Below are positions 47,086-58,549 of a stretch of DNA of 64,000 bases, piece by piece. The position numbers and the translations under genes were made by a program. Where the stretch lies: contig CAXKVV010000022.1 of NCBI GenBank assembly GCA_964058805.1, forward strand, positions 558,001-622,000. Direction: 5' to 3'. The notes under the pieces were generated by a model. That model worked only from the letters and a program-made list of their open reading frames with translations. It did not search any database and had not been told where the DNA came from. Position 1 is the first letter of the stretch. Each line of letters opens with the position of its first letter. The DNA comes from Schoenoplectus triqueter (Eukaryota; Streptophyta; Magnoliopsida; Poales; Cyperaceae).

Positions 47086-47875
47086 TTAATTTACTTAAAG
47101 AAATCGATAAACTTGAATGCAAATTGGTCAAACACCAACAGAAATAAATGTTAAACTCAATACCAAAAAATGTGAACCATTAAAAGATATAAATCACTTT
47201 CAAAGACTTGTAGGAAAGTTTATTTATTTAACGGTTACTATGTCGGACATATCATTTGCCGTAAGCTAAATTAGATAATTTATGCATGCACCAAGAACCT
47301 CACATCTATATGTTATTAGTAGAATATTAAGATACTTAAAAGGATTCTCCCGGAATGAGAATTTGGATGAGAAAAAATAATACTAATGTTATATATGGCT
47401 ATTCCGATGTAGATTGGGTCGGAAGCTTTGATCGAAAATCAACAATCAATTTCTATACATTTATAGGTGAAAAAATAAGAAGTAAAATATCGTGACACGA
47501 TCAAGAATCGAGACGGAGTATCGAGCTATGACATCCACCGCTAATGAGTTAAGTTGGATAAAATAAGTCTTAACCGACTTGAATTTCAAAATCAAGGAAC
47601 CAATGAAGATATTTTGTGACAACCAATCGGCAAGACACATAGCGACAAATCTCATTTTTCATGAGCGGACGAAGCATATTGAAGTGAATTACCATTATAT
47701 TAGAGAAAAAGAACAATCAAAAGAAATTAACACTTTATTTGTCAAGAGAGAAGATCAATCGGCCGATATCTTTATCAAAGGATTGAGCGTTAAAATGTTT
47801 AAAGATATTTCTCAAAATCTAGGATTATTTGATCTCTATAATTCTAGCTTGATGGTGAGTATTATGAAATAGAGT
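47086..47875 (+). mobile_element. Ty1-copia RT/RNase H fragment
   Basis: Frames on the plus strand carry LQRLVGKFIYLTVTMSDISF and MHAPRTSHL, then GYSDADW-like remains, then a clean stretch (47579-47872) with KIFCDNQSARHIATN, HERTKHIEVNYHYIREK and DQSADIFIKG, the C-terminal RNase H region of copia polyproteins. Many frameshifts occur in the first part. No LTR was identified on either side. Confidence 0.8.
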
Positions 47876-48204
47876 GATTAGGGTGATGTAATTAGCCTAA
47901 AAAATTATTCATCATAGGCTCTTAATGAAGAATAATGCCAACGGGTCTATTTGAGCCAACGATAATATTAATATCAACGTGTTTACCCTTGAAAAGATCT
48001 CAAGGGTAGAGTAGCTGAACAATTAAAAGTAATAATCAATTATTAGTAATAAATCATAAGAAAAAAAGAGAGAAGGGCAAGATAGGGGGTCACCGGTCAG
48101 AAGAAGTCGCTGCAGAACTCCGGAGCAAGTCTTTTTATCACACAAGGAGATCCTGCGTAAGAGGCAAGGGTATAAATACCCCACCATCCCCTGTCCACTC
48201 GAGG

Positions 48205-48260
48205 TGGATGACACTCAAGAGATTCAGGAAAGAGAAAGAGATCTCTTGAGGTGTCATCCA
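48205..48260 (+). repeat. Long hairpin, unit 1
   Basis: TGGATGACACTCAAGAGAT (48205-48223) pairs with ATCTCTTGAGGTGTCATCCA (48241-48260), 19 pairs with a single bulge and a purine-rich loop. A second hairpin of the same plan is at 48448-48501. Confidence 0.85.
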
Positions 48261-48447
48261 TGTGATTATTTTCCTCTAACAAGTAGGACCTACCTGACAG
48301 TCCCACACAAGCAACTCTAACAGCCTGAACCTAGTCTACCCACTAAATCTAATCAAGCTAGAATAAAGATTAAATATTTATCCCATAACGAAATTCTAGA
48401 CAAGAGTCAGAGGTATAAAAACCCTATCATTTTCAATTTATTTGAGG

Positions 48448-48501
48448 TGGATGACCCCCAGGAGATTAAAGAGAGAGAGAGATCTCCTGAGGTGTCATCC
48501 A
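48448..48501 (+). repeat. Long hairpin, unit 2
   Basis: TGGATGACCCCCAGGAGAT (48448-48466) faces ATCTCCTGAGGTGTCATCCA (48482-48501). Pairing is kept at the base and top of the stem, with mismatches in the middle. TATAAA-like sequence precedes both units (about 48170 and 48411), so a segment of about 240 bases is duplicated. Confidence 0.8.
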
Positions 48502-49204
48502 TCTGATTATTCTTCACTGACAGGTGGGTCTCACGCCTTAGTGATAGAAATCAAAGAAAGTCAAGATTAAACCTTATGAACCAACCCTCAGATTAAACCC
48601 TCGGAGCAAATCCTAAGAACTAAAGCAATACAATCCATGTACAATAAGAACTGTGTCAATACCAAGCCAGTATTTTGATACAGCCAACTACAAAAAAAAT
48701 CAATGTGATTTTTCTTTCATGAAGATGGATTGAAAGTTAATTTCACAAGACTGATCAAGTGCCAATGTTGCAAATATTTGATCAAGTCAGGATTTGTATC
48801 AATTGTTGATATATAATTAACTGTTGATCAAATTAAACCCTAATAAAGCATCAATATAAGTCTAATTAGTGTTTAATTAGGATAGTTTCTGCAATAGAAT
48901 TTTATTTCGTAGAGACATTGAACTACAGTTGAAAATTAGGATTAATTCAGAGAGAAAATAGGGTTTTCTTGACAATGAAATTTTTAACACAATGAAGCAG
49001 GGGCAAAATAGAAATTAAAAATTATAAGAGTGATCATCATGAATTTAGGAATTTTTGGTGAAAATTTCAGAATATTTGGACAGGTGGAGCTATTAAAATA
49101 AATTCAGAGAAGATAAAATAGATTAAATGAATTTGTCAAGGATTGAGATTTGATTAATATCTCTCTGGATACAATTTGGGGTCAAAACACACTCTGGATA
49201 CAAT

Positions 49205-49580
49205 TTGGAGACCTGAAGAAGCCTACAGCCCAGCAAGTATGTCACGTGGCAGCCTCTGATTGGGCCAACTCAGCAGCCAAGTGCCACATGTCAGCCCTCT
49301 ATTGGACCACGTCAGCAAGTGGGCCCTACCCTGACATAAGACATCTGACAGGTCCACCTCAGCAACCCATGCCACATGACACTACCACAGTAGCCCATAT
49401 AAACAAGCAGATCCACCCCATCTGACACATGGCGGCACAACATGAAACCACCTCGATCAAGCTGTGCCACATGTCAGCCCCCTATTGGACCACGTCAGCA
49501 CATGTGGGCCCCACACAGCACAAGAACATTTGACATGTGGGTCCCACTTGTGGCACGTGGCAGCCAGCCATTGATCCACC
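49205..49580. repeat. GC-richer block with duplicated CCACATGTCAGCCC.CTATTGG units
   Basis: CCACATGTCAGCCC then CTATTGGACCACGTCAGCA occurs at about 49284 and again at about 49467, with many further CACGTGG, CCACATG and CCACGTCAGC words. These resemble G-box/ACGT-type elements and could be upstream promoter sequence of copy B, which has its TATA-like box at 50744. Function is inferred only. Confidence 0.45.
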
Positions 49581-50739
49581 TCAGGAACCATTAACAGACT
49601 ATTAGCATTAAGGAAATACTACTTAAGCTAACAACTAATCAAATAATGCCAACATAGCTCAATTAACCCTAATTTATGCATTAATTAATTGCTAACTACA
49701 TTTGTGAGCCTATGCTCAGAGAGCTTACAGGTGGGCCATATTTGTCAGGTTTATGAGTCTGTGGTGCACAGAAAAATAGCAAGCTAAGTCTACACAAATA
49801 CACTAGCTAAAATTTAAATAAGGGGTGAAGGAAAGTATGTACCTGGCGCTTGTGAGCCACCCTTTGCGCCCTCATCTTCCTCTGTTTTGGTTCACATGCA
49901 CCGGATACAGCTGCGCTGGTAGACACTCCCTCCTTCTTACATCTTCTTCTCTTCTTCTTCCCAATCGATTTGACTGCTGATGGCGCCATCAATGGAGATC
50001 AAGCAAAACACGCAACTTCAAGTCAATTGCTTCTAGCCTTAGCTTTGTAGTCCAAAAAAGAGAAGGTGTGTGAAGTTAGATTTTGAAATTATGTAGTGAA
50101 GAGAGAGATATGGCCGAGAGAAATACCTTGAGTCAAAACTTTGAACTTGCAAATTGAAGTTTGAAACTTACAATTAATGGTTGAGAGAGCTTGCCAGACC
50201 TAAGGCGATGATGTTAGAGCAAGAGTTGTATGCTGGAGATAGGAGATGCACTAAGTCACCCTTCGGCTTGAGAACTAGCTGATCAAGCACTGTGCTAGAG
50301 CTAACAAATCAACAAAGGAAGTGTGCAGGGAGTTGTCTGACACTAAGGTGATGATGATGAAGTTATGAAGTGTGAGAAACAAGCAAGGAAATGAAGGGAA
50401 AGATCAGTGCTTGGTAATAGGCTTGTAATGGAGAAGAAAGACAAATTCAATCAATTGCTATAAAATTGAACTAAAGGAGTGTACAAGCAGCTTATAAAGG
50501 AGTGAAATAAGAACTGAAAGGGTCTAGAAGGGGCTAGAAGGGCTGAAAAGGTATGAAGGCTGAGTAATGAAAAATCAGTGAATAACTTAAAGTTGTAACT
50601 GTCTCTAGGTAGTTACACACAAGTCAGGCAAGTAAGGGCTTGGTTCAGTGAACCATGAAGCACAAGAGAGCAGCTTGGGTAAGTGATGTAATGCACTAAG
50701 TGCAACTGAATTGGGAGAGTCAAATCTGGTCAAACTGAT

Positions 50740-50800
50740 CAATCCCTATATAAACCCTCAATCAACAACAATACACACACAGAGACACAAGCAGGCAGCA
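50740..50800 (+). promoter_or_regulatory. TATA-like core promoter in repeat copy B
   Basis: CCCTATATAAACCCTC at about 50744 followed by CAATACACACACAGAGACAC. Position and wording match the promoter-like site at 271 in copy A. Confidence 0.35.
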
Positions 50801-52711
50801 ACTAGACAGTGCCTATTACCCCTCTGTAATACTCAAGAACTCTAGAGCAAGTGAGAACCCAATTGGCCGATTGATCTCAACAAGTGTTGAGAACTCAGTA
50901 TACACTCAACCCCCTCCACCATTAACAATCAATTCAAGAGCTTAGAGCTACAGAGAAGAAGCAAAAGTGAGTGTATTCAATGAAAGATAAGAGCTTGAGA
51001 TGTAATTATACTCAGTTTCGATCAATTCAGTGAATTTCAATACTGTTAGTTGCATTCTCATTTTTTTTCTTTCAATTCAGTCGAATTTCTCAATTTTCTT
51101 TATTGAACCTTTTCTCTGAGCTATCGCCTTGCTATCTAGATCCTTTATGTTCTATTTTCTTGCTTCTTTCTTGATCAATTAAGTGATTAAAACATCAAAG
51201 ATGATCTGTCAGTAAAAGTTAATCGAAGACTGCATGATCTCCTAGCTCTAATCACAGTAATTGTCTAATCGAAAGTCACTGACCTCTTAGTCTCTGTGTT
51301 TTCAAGTAATTGCTTCAAGAATTCAACTTTGAATCGAGTAATTGATTGAAATTCTGAAGTTAATCGTTGAAACTCGAAAACCAGTAGTGCAATTATGCTT
51401 GCAAACATCATAATTGGTCAAGCTCTATGCTTTGATCAAAGCACATCACATAGGCGATGAGTTCTGCATCAATAAGATCAAATAAATCTTAGCAATTGAT
51501 TGGAAACACTGAGTATAATACCGAATCGGCAATCGGTACCAATCGTAGTCACTGTCTTATTATAATTCAAGCAAGAACATAGACAATTACAATGATTGAA
51601 TCACTGATTGTATCCATTGAGACCCAGAATCGTGTAAGTGAGCCAAGAATTGTAAGAAATCACAATCGAATCAACTTAATTTAATCAAGGAATGCACTAG
51701 GTACCGAAATGATACGAGTCAATTAATTGAACATGGTAGCGCTGACAATCCACCGACTTGATGCACGATCAGAGAGTATAATCAGGATCTCCATACTAAA
51801 ATGATGCCGGCCATGGTGGCTGATCTCCACTGGAGCACCAAGATCGACCCTCTAGCACGCATCTTGATGCGTAAGAGAAGAGAGATAGAGGGGAGCATCT
51901 GCAGCACGAATCTTGAGTAGCTATACTAATCTTGAAGCAGATCCAAAGGATCTGGGTTGTTAAGCATTTAGGAAATTAAAGCAGGATTCAATCTGGGTCT
52001 TTAATCCATCTAACACAAATCTCAGCTAAATCCAGCGACCCAAGTAAAATAAAAAGTAAAATAAAATATTGTGAATCTTGATACATATCCAACAATCCAA
52101 ATTAATCAATGCATTGATCTCGGCCCAAGTTCAAAGCAGGCCCAGCAGAAGAAAAGAAAAGGAAAATTGATTTCGACCCAATCAATTAAGCCCAACTCAG
52201 CTAAATAACAGAAAATTAAAAATAAAGAGTAAATAAATCATTTGAAGATCTTCCCAAACTCTAAATTGACTCAAATTTATTTCTATTTTTTTTTCATAGT
52301 ATTTTTCTATATAAAAACATCTCAATTTTAAGAATTTTACTATACTGAAATAATTTAAAAGCAAAAGAATATTATTTGTTTTTTTTTCTATTTGACCAAG
52401 TTTTGACTTGCTATTTTGGTTATTATAATAACCCTAAAAATCTAAATAAAATTATAAATAATAGTCAACCTATTTTTTTATTATTTTTATAAGTATTTTT
52501 TTACAAAAATAAAGAGAGTTTAAAATAAGAATAAATTCATCTTTTTAATTGAGATAATAATAAAGGGTATTATTCTATTAATAAAAGTCAATAATAATGC
52601 AATAATTCTTTTGTATTTTAGAGGTGATTAAATAAACTCACACAAGAAGTGTAGAGCAATGGAGTATTTTTGCACAAGTAATGCAACACTCAGAACAATC
52701 AGTCAACAACA

Positions 52712-52733
52712 GTTAGGACAAGAATATCCTAAC
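52712..52733 (+). repeat. Hairpin matching block 1 of copy A
   Basis: GTTAGGA (52712-52718) pairs perfectly with TCCTAAC (52727-52733) around an eight-base loop CAAGAATA. The corresponding copy A hairpin is GTCAAGA/TCTTGAC around CGAGAACA. Confidence 0.8.
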
Positions 52734-53175
52734 ACCTACTAAGAGAACAACTGATACTACAACATCAACATAGTGAGTGTGTTGATTTCAAAGAAGAACA
52801 TGATGATGTCTGAATGAGTGATATTATGGTGTTGAGATTGATGATTCAGTGATCATCAATACACCAGTTGCCTCCCAAGGCTGGTGGTGTACAGATATGA
52901 GACTTAGTTGTTTGTAAGCTCATAATCTGATCATATTAGAAGAGTTGAGCTAAACTACCTGAAAACTCATCCTCTAACAGACCTATCTTAATATTAGACT
53001 AGCTAAGTCCTGAGTCTAATTTTGTGTACAATGTAACACTGAATCTGTGAATCTGCCAAGTGCTTGGAATTCGTGATTTAGAAAATCAAGTAAGACAACT
53101 ATAGGGACTCTGTCCATTGTTTACTCATTTTGTATTTTAAACAACTGTTCATGACTTGACATGCTAGTAAGACTG

Positions 53176-54300
53176 AACTGATCTATTTATAAGTTTGTCT
53201 TCTAGTCCATGAGATCGAACTGACCTGTTTGTAAGTTCATCTCCTAAGTCACAAGATTGAACTAATCTATTTATAAGTTCATCTTCTAAATAGTGAAATC
53301 GAATTGATCTGTTTGTAAGTTCATTCACTAACACACCTGGCTCAATGTTAAACTGACTTAGCGCTTTATGTTTGACTTTATGTGTAGAAGTGTTCTTAGG
53401 TTTATGAATCTGCTCAGTGTTTAAAATTCATGATCTAGAAAATCAGTAAGATGTGCATATGGGTCATATCCACTAATCTTCTGATTCACCAACCTCAAAA
53501 TCAACTGGCTTAGCGCTTCAGGTTGTATTTTATGTGATTGGTCATTGACTAGCTAAGATTGAACTGATCTATTTGTAAGTTCATCTTCTAGATCAATTAA
53601 GATTGAGTTGATCTATTTGTAGACTCATCTTTTATCTCTCCGTAGAGGTTGATCTGATCTGTTTATAAGATCATCTCTCGGAGCTGCTAAGATTGAACTA
53701 ATTTATTTGTAAGTTCATCTTTCTCTACCCTAAAATGAACTGATCTGTTTGTAAGTTCATTTCCTACCAACTTACTTTCACTACCCTATATCAAGTGAAC
53801 TGACATGTTAGTAAGTTCATCTGTATCTTTGTTATCTGAACTCAAGTGAACTGATATGTTAGTAAGTTCATCTATATCTCTGTTATCTGAGCTCAAGTGA
53901 ACTGACCTGTTAGTAAGTTCATTTGTACCCCTGTAATCTGTAACATGTGAAACGATCTATGTGTAAGTTCATCTATATCTCTTTTATCTGTATCCCTGAA
54001 CTGATCTGTATGTAAGTTCATCTTTTACCGCATCTACATCTAAATTGAATTGAACTGCTCTATTTATAAGTTCATTTCTTCTATTTTTGAATCTGAACTA
54101 ATATGTTGTAAGTTCATTTTCATCTATTTCTAAACCCCGAACTGATCTGTTAGTAAGTTCGTCTGTCAACACTCTATGTAAGTTGAATCGATCTATTTGT
54201 AGATTCAATTTACACTGTACCCTAAAGATATAACTGATCCGTTGGTAAGTTCATCTTATGCCATTCCTGCCTCATTGAACTGATCTGATTGTAAGTCCAG
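53176..54300 (+). repeat. Hairpin block 2 of copy B: about 20 stem-loops
   Basis: Units keep the GATCTGTTTGTA-like core while stems differ: GAACT/AGTTC (most), TGATCT/AGATCA (53650-53673), AATGAACT/AGTTCATT (53734-53761), CGAACT/AGTTCG (54138-54161), TTGAATC/GATTCAA (54183-54208) and GAGTT/GACTC with a G-U pair (about 53588-53610). Spacing between units is irregular, roughly 35-60 bases. Confidence 0.8.
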
Positions 54301-54367
54301 GGTGTTTCGTAGTGATTATGATCACTTGAACACTTGACCACTCAACCACTTGACTATCATTTAGCTA

Positions 54368-54462
54368 TAGTATTTGATTTCACTTTTGAGATCTAGAGGT
54401 GTCTCGAGATTAATAGCCTAGGGTAATTAACGGTGGGGGGTTTGCGCCTATCGAAATCTACA
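54368..54462 (+). repeat. Conserved terminal module, copy B
   Basis: Third instance of the block at 4325-4420: TCTAGAGGTGTCTCGAGATT, then GGGTAATTAACGGTGGGG and GTTTGCGCC. It is followed by the GC-rich end of the repeat. Confidence 0.7.
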
Positions 54463-54656
54463 ATGACTCACAATCACTAAAAAAACCCCTAAATATGCAT
54501 CACAATAGGTCTAAGCGGTGAATTCAATCAGCGTTAAATAAATACACACTTAGAAGGGATCTCTGTGTCCTTCTTCCGCATCCCATCGCCCCATAATGGT
54601 GGAGAGCGCGCGAAAAATGGTCGCACACAATGATAATTAATCTTACAGTTACATCC

Positions 54657-54699
<43 letters not shown>

Positions 54700-55099
54700 A
54701 TTAGGCTATGGTGTTTTGCAAAGCACAAAAGTATTGTGTGTTTTGCGCTCTATTTTTAATTTTAAGTTAGAAATGATTGATCCAAACCGTTCAATCTAAT
54801 CTCCATATCAAAATCTATTAGTAAATCAAATTTTATATTTTTTAAAATTTATTTGCTATTTTTTTAATAGGGTGGAAACCATCATTTTTTTATGAATCAG
54901 AATTCTCAGATCAAGTCATTTTCTCCTCATCAGAAAAAATAGTAAAAATAATCTAAAAAATATAAAATTTAGTTTACTAATAAATTGTTATATGAAGATT
55001 AGATTGAACGGTTCGGATCAATTATTTCTGACTTGAAATTAAAAATAGAGCGCAAAATACATAATGCCTCTGTACTTTGCAAAGCACCATAGTCGGACT
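54700..55099. mobile_element. Foldback element related to family F2
   Basis: TTAGGCTATGGTGTTTTGCA on the left mirrors TGCAAAGCACCATAGTCGGA on the right, with long inverted AT-rich arms. Wording is close to family F2 (CTATGGTGCTTCG). It lies between a (TA)n(GA)n run (54657-54698) and a (TA)n run. Confidence 0.7.
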
Positions 55100-55111
55100 A
55101 TATATATATAT

Positions 55112-55513
55112 AGAGTAATGCTATGGTGCTTCGGGAAGTAAAAAATCTTTTGTGCTTCGCGTCCGTATCTCGAATTTAAAAGTTCAAACGGCCGATCCAA
55201 ACCGTTGAACATCATCTTCATATTGAAATATCCTTGGAGTTCAAATTTTATATTTTTTTGAATTTTTTTGATATTTTTTAGATGGGTACAAAGTTTGTTA
55301 ATCTAAAGATTTATGCACCATCCAAAACAAGCGACTTTGTACCCATCTAAAAAATATCAAAAAAATTCAAAAAAAATATAAAATTTGATCTCCAAGGATA
55401 TTTCAATATGAAGATGATGCTCAACGGTTTGGATCGGCCGTTTGAACTTTTAAATTCGAGATACGGACGCGAAGCACAAATTTTTTTTTACTTCGCGAAG
55501 CACCATAACATTA

Positions 55514-55517
<4 letters not shown>
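55112..55517. mobile_element. Foldback element, family F2 copy 2
   Basis: Same arms as 43809-44213 with few differences. The central spacer (about 55290-55335) is the reverse complement of the spacer in copy 1, so the two copies were inserted in opposite orientations. It ends in a (TC)n(TA)n run (55515-55567). Confidence 0.88.
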
Positions 55518-55569
<52 letters not shown>

Positions 55570-55570
<1 letters not shown>

Positions 55571-57700
55571 CTTCTGTAATTTACAGTCTAACACTTTTAG
55601 ATAAATAAAGCAATTAATCATCCCAACTTTTCCACACTATCAAACTGTATACACGTGAAGGTTCTCGTTGAAACCCCAATATAACTGATAGTGATGCATT
55701 AATTTTTGTATCTATTCACATCCAATGATCGAGATATCACTCTGTTTGAAGAAAGAGTTCTGATTTTGTGTCTTATATGATATCCTTGTATCATGCTCAT
55801 ATCCAGTATATAGCACTCTTTTTTTATGCCTTTCGTCAATTTGGTGCCAGCGAGCCACTATTGTTTTCGATGAGTTACTTTTAAATTAGCCCGCTTTGAA
55901 GAAAACATCAACAAACCGAGAATGGACCTGCGAAGGCTGAAGAGTGAGAATGAATAGGAAATCCTTTTGATATCACATGTTTAAAGCAGCGGAACAGTAA
56001 ATGAATTGGTGATGGAGAGACGTATACATATAGTTAGAATATATAATATACTAAATGCATCACCTGATTTTAGTCTAAAACAATTTGAGGGATAAATTAT
56101 ATATAAGAAACGTTTATAAGAGTTGGAACAGAAATAAGATAAATTGAAGTCTTTGAGGGTAAATAGAAAAACAGAGTTTTTGGAGGAAAAATAACGTATG
56201 TTTAACCCTTAAACAAAATAAATCCTTTATGATATACATGTTTTTGAATGGCAGGTCGAGGCCTACAATTTCATTGGTAATAGTTTACAAATATTTACAA
56301 AAGAGTAGAAAGGTAAAACAACAAAATAAAAATATACAATTTATACGAGGGGTGGGACTTCCCTTTGTCCAAAAATCCTTATGATATGTTATTACAAAAA
56401 CCTTTTTTGGAAGAATTGATCTTAAAGATTCATTGATTTACAATTCAGTGAATCCACAAATTCTAACTGACGTTGGGATTCTCAAGAAATCTATACAGTT
56501 AATACGATGTTTATGTTTTTGATCTGATGCTACTAATGGTAAATTTTTGGACAATTTATGAATGCCCTTTTTACATAATTATCATAAGTTCATATATAAC
56601 ATCTAGAGTGTCATTTCTTAATTTTATTTCTTTGCAAGATTTTTTTGGAAAGTACTTAGATTTGGCATCTGTTGTTATTGTTAAAATTTTGTAAAATTAA
56701 TTGTGTTCATGTGACTTGTCGGATTATTTCAATTAGGTAGACCGATGATATTTTTGTGTCCTCAATTAATGCCAGCATGGCATATAACTGAGTTGAGAGA
56801 TTTGCTTCAGTGAGTATTTAATTAAGTCTATAAAATTTAACCAAGGACAAAACTGTACTTTTATATGGATGGCCGGTACTAGAGGGAGCTGATTAAATAA
56901 ATAAACAATAAAATATGTTTAATTATAGGCTTACAAAATTTTCAAATATCAGATTAATTAGTACAATTAGATATTATATATTATGATACTTATATTGCCA
57001 TGTTGCAATTATTAAACACGGACGCTACAAGCACCATCAGATTCATAATTAATTAATTAATTAATATTAATAATAATAATTTTTGCCATACTGGAATCAT
57101 CCACAGCTGCAACTTCTTGCTAGATGCGTCACGAAATCCAATCTAATGGTACCACATACTGTGGGATGGGAAAACAGAAGGTAGTAGGAACAGGGAAATA
57201 CATTCTCTGCCAACGTTGTTTTTACGGGAGCAGGCTATCATATTTTTTTTATATATTTATAATTGTGAAACTCATTTAATAATAATAACTTCTTACGTCT
57301 AATTAATCAAAGTTGTTTAAATAAATTTAAAAGCTGAAACTCGTAGTCATATTTTTCATGGTAGCAAATATGAATCTGTAGAAATATTGCATTTAATGAG
57401 AGGGGAGGGGATCAAAGCCTGGCAGCTAGCATGTGTGGATTTTCAACTAATATTGATAAGGAAAAATATAAAATTCTCCCACCAATTCCTCTATCATGAA
57501 TAAAAAAAATTGGTCTCCTAAAAAACTAAAGCGCGTGGAACCCATAAATAATGTTGGTGGAGAAAATGAGGGGTAATATTGGAGACACTGTATCAGCGTT
57601 CTATCGTTAAAAGACTCAAAGAGATGTATATATTTGAACATAGGAAGTTCCCATAGCATTAGCGATGAACACTCCGCACTCGGGCCTCTCTACTCTCTAT
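55570..57700. other. AT-rich intergenic, nothing recognised
   Basis: No gene, RNA or repeat structure that I can support on either strand. Confidence 0.5.
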
Positions 57701-57709
57701 TGTCATGTT

Positions 57710-58541
57710 TAGGGTATCTAAAATGTTCATAGCTCGTAATTCGTTCATGTTAGACTCGACAAAATCTCGTAAATAACTCGTTCATTAACAGCTCGACCTA
57801 TTGATGAGACGAGATAAACAGCTCATTAACTTACCGAGATAGTTCGAGTTTTACTCAACTCAACTCGTCTAGCTCGCGACCAGCGGAGAAACACCAATCT
57901 CCATCAGCCATGATGTATAATAAAATAGTGATAAATATTTGGGGCTGGATAACCAAAAAACCTTGAGAAGAGGAGGTTGATTGGACATCAAACGGTGCGA
58001 TGCTGGAGTATAGTATTGTTTCATAATAATTTAATATAAATTTATCAATTGGGATAGGATAACCACTAACCAAAAAAAAACATTGAAATAAAAGCCTGAT
58101 GGACATTCCCCCTCTCTCTTCACGAGTCTCCATCAGCAATGGGGTTAGTTTATATAAATTTATTTTGATAGGGTCATCTAGAGGTATAGTCTCTATCAGT
58201 AATTTGAATTGACATCCCCTCTCTCAACGAGTCTCCGTCAATCATCCATCTCTCTGTTATTTGCTCTGCTGCTACTCTATAACCATATGACACTGTGCTG
58301 CTCTCCAATCTCCATTAGCCTCATTTTCGTTCTTCTCTCCTCTAAACTGCCACTAGATCATCGCTGTGATCTCTATATCGACGAGTCAGCTCGAGATAAC
58401 TCGATTAAAATGAGACGAGCTCGAGTTACTGATTTTAGCTCGTGACTGGATGTCAGGACGAGCTGACTCGGCTCGCTAATATTTCGAGACGAGTTTGAGT
58501 TGTATCCAACTCGTTCGTGTTCGTCTCGTTGAACACCCCTA
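57710..58541. mobile_element. hAT-type element with perfect 8-bp target duplication
   Basis: Begins TAGGGTATCTAAAATG and ends ACGTTGAACACCCCTA-like (inverted TAGGGGTGTTCAACG). Identical 8-mers GTCATGTT flank it (57702-57709 and 58542-58549). Ends are rich in CTCG/CGAG words that pair with each other. The short ORFs inside match no transposase. Confidence 0.82.
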
Positions 58542-58549
58542 GTCATGTT

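Larger units (their letters stand above)
47900..54627 (+). repeat. Long hairpin-rich repeat, copy B
   Basis: Second copy of the family seen at 1-4587, complete at the right end (GCGCGCGAAAAATGGTCGCACA). The left limit is uncertain; hairpin pairs at 48.2 and 48.44 kb and the GTCAGC-rich block at 49.2-49.6 kb lie upstream of the part that aligns with copy A. The TATA-like box at 50744 and the order of blocks are as in copy A. It has one 180-bp unit instead of four and more units of the GATCTGTTTGTA hairpin (about 20 instead of nine). Confidence 0.65.

Noticed and set aside
1..54627. Copies A and B as the two LTRs of one giant element
   Set aside because: The span includes an intact host gene and many unrelated insertions, and the copies are too diverged (about 80% by eye). 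Two separate insertions fit better.
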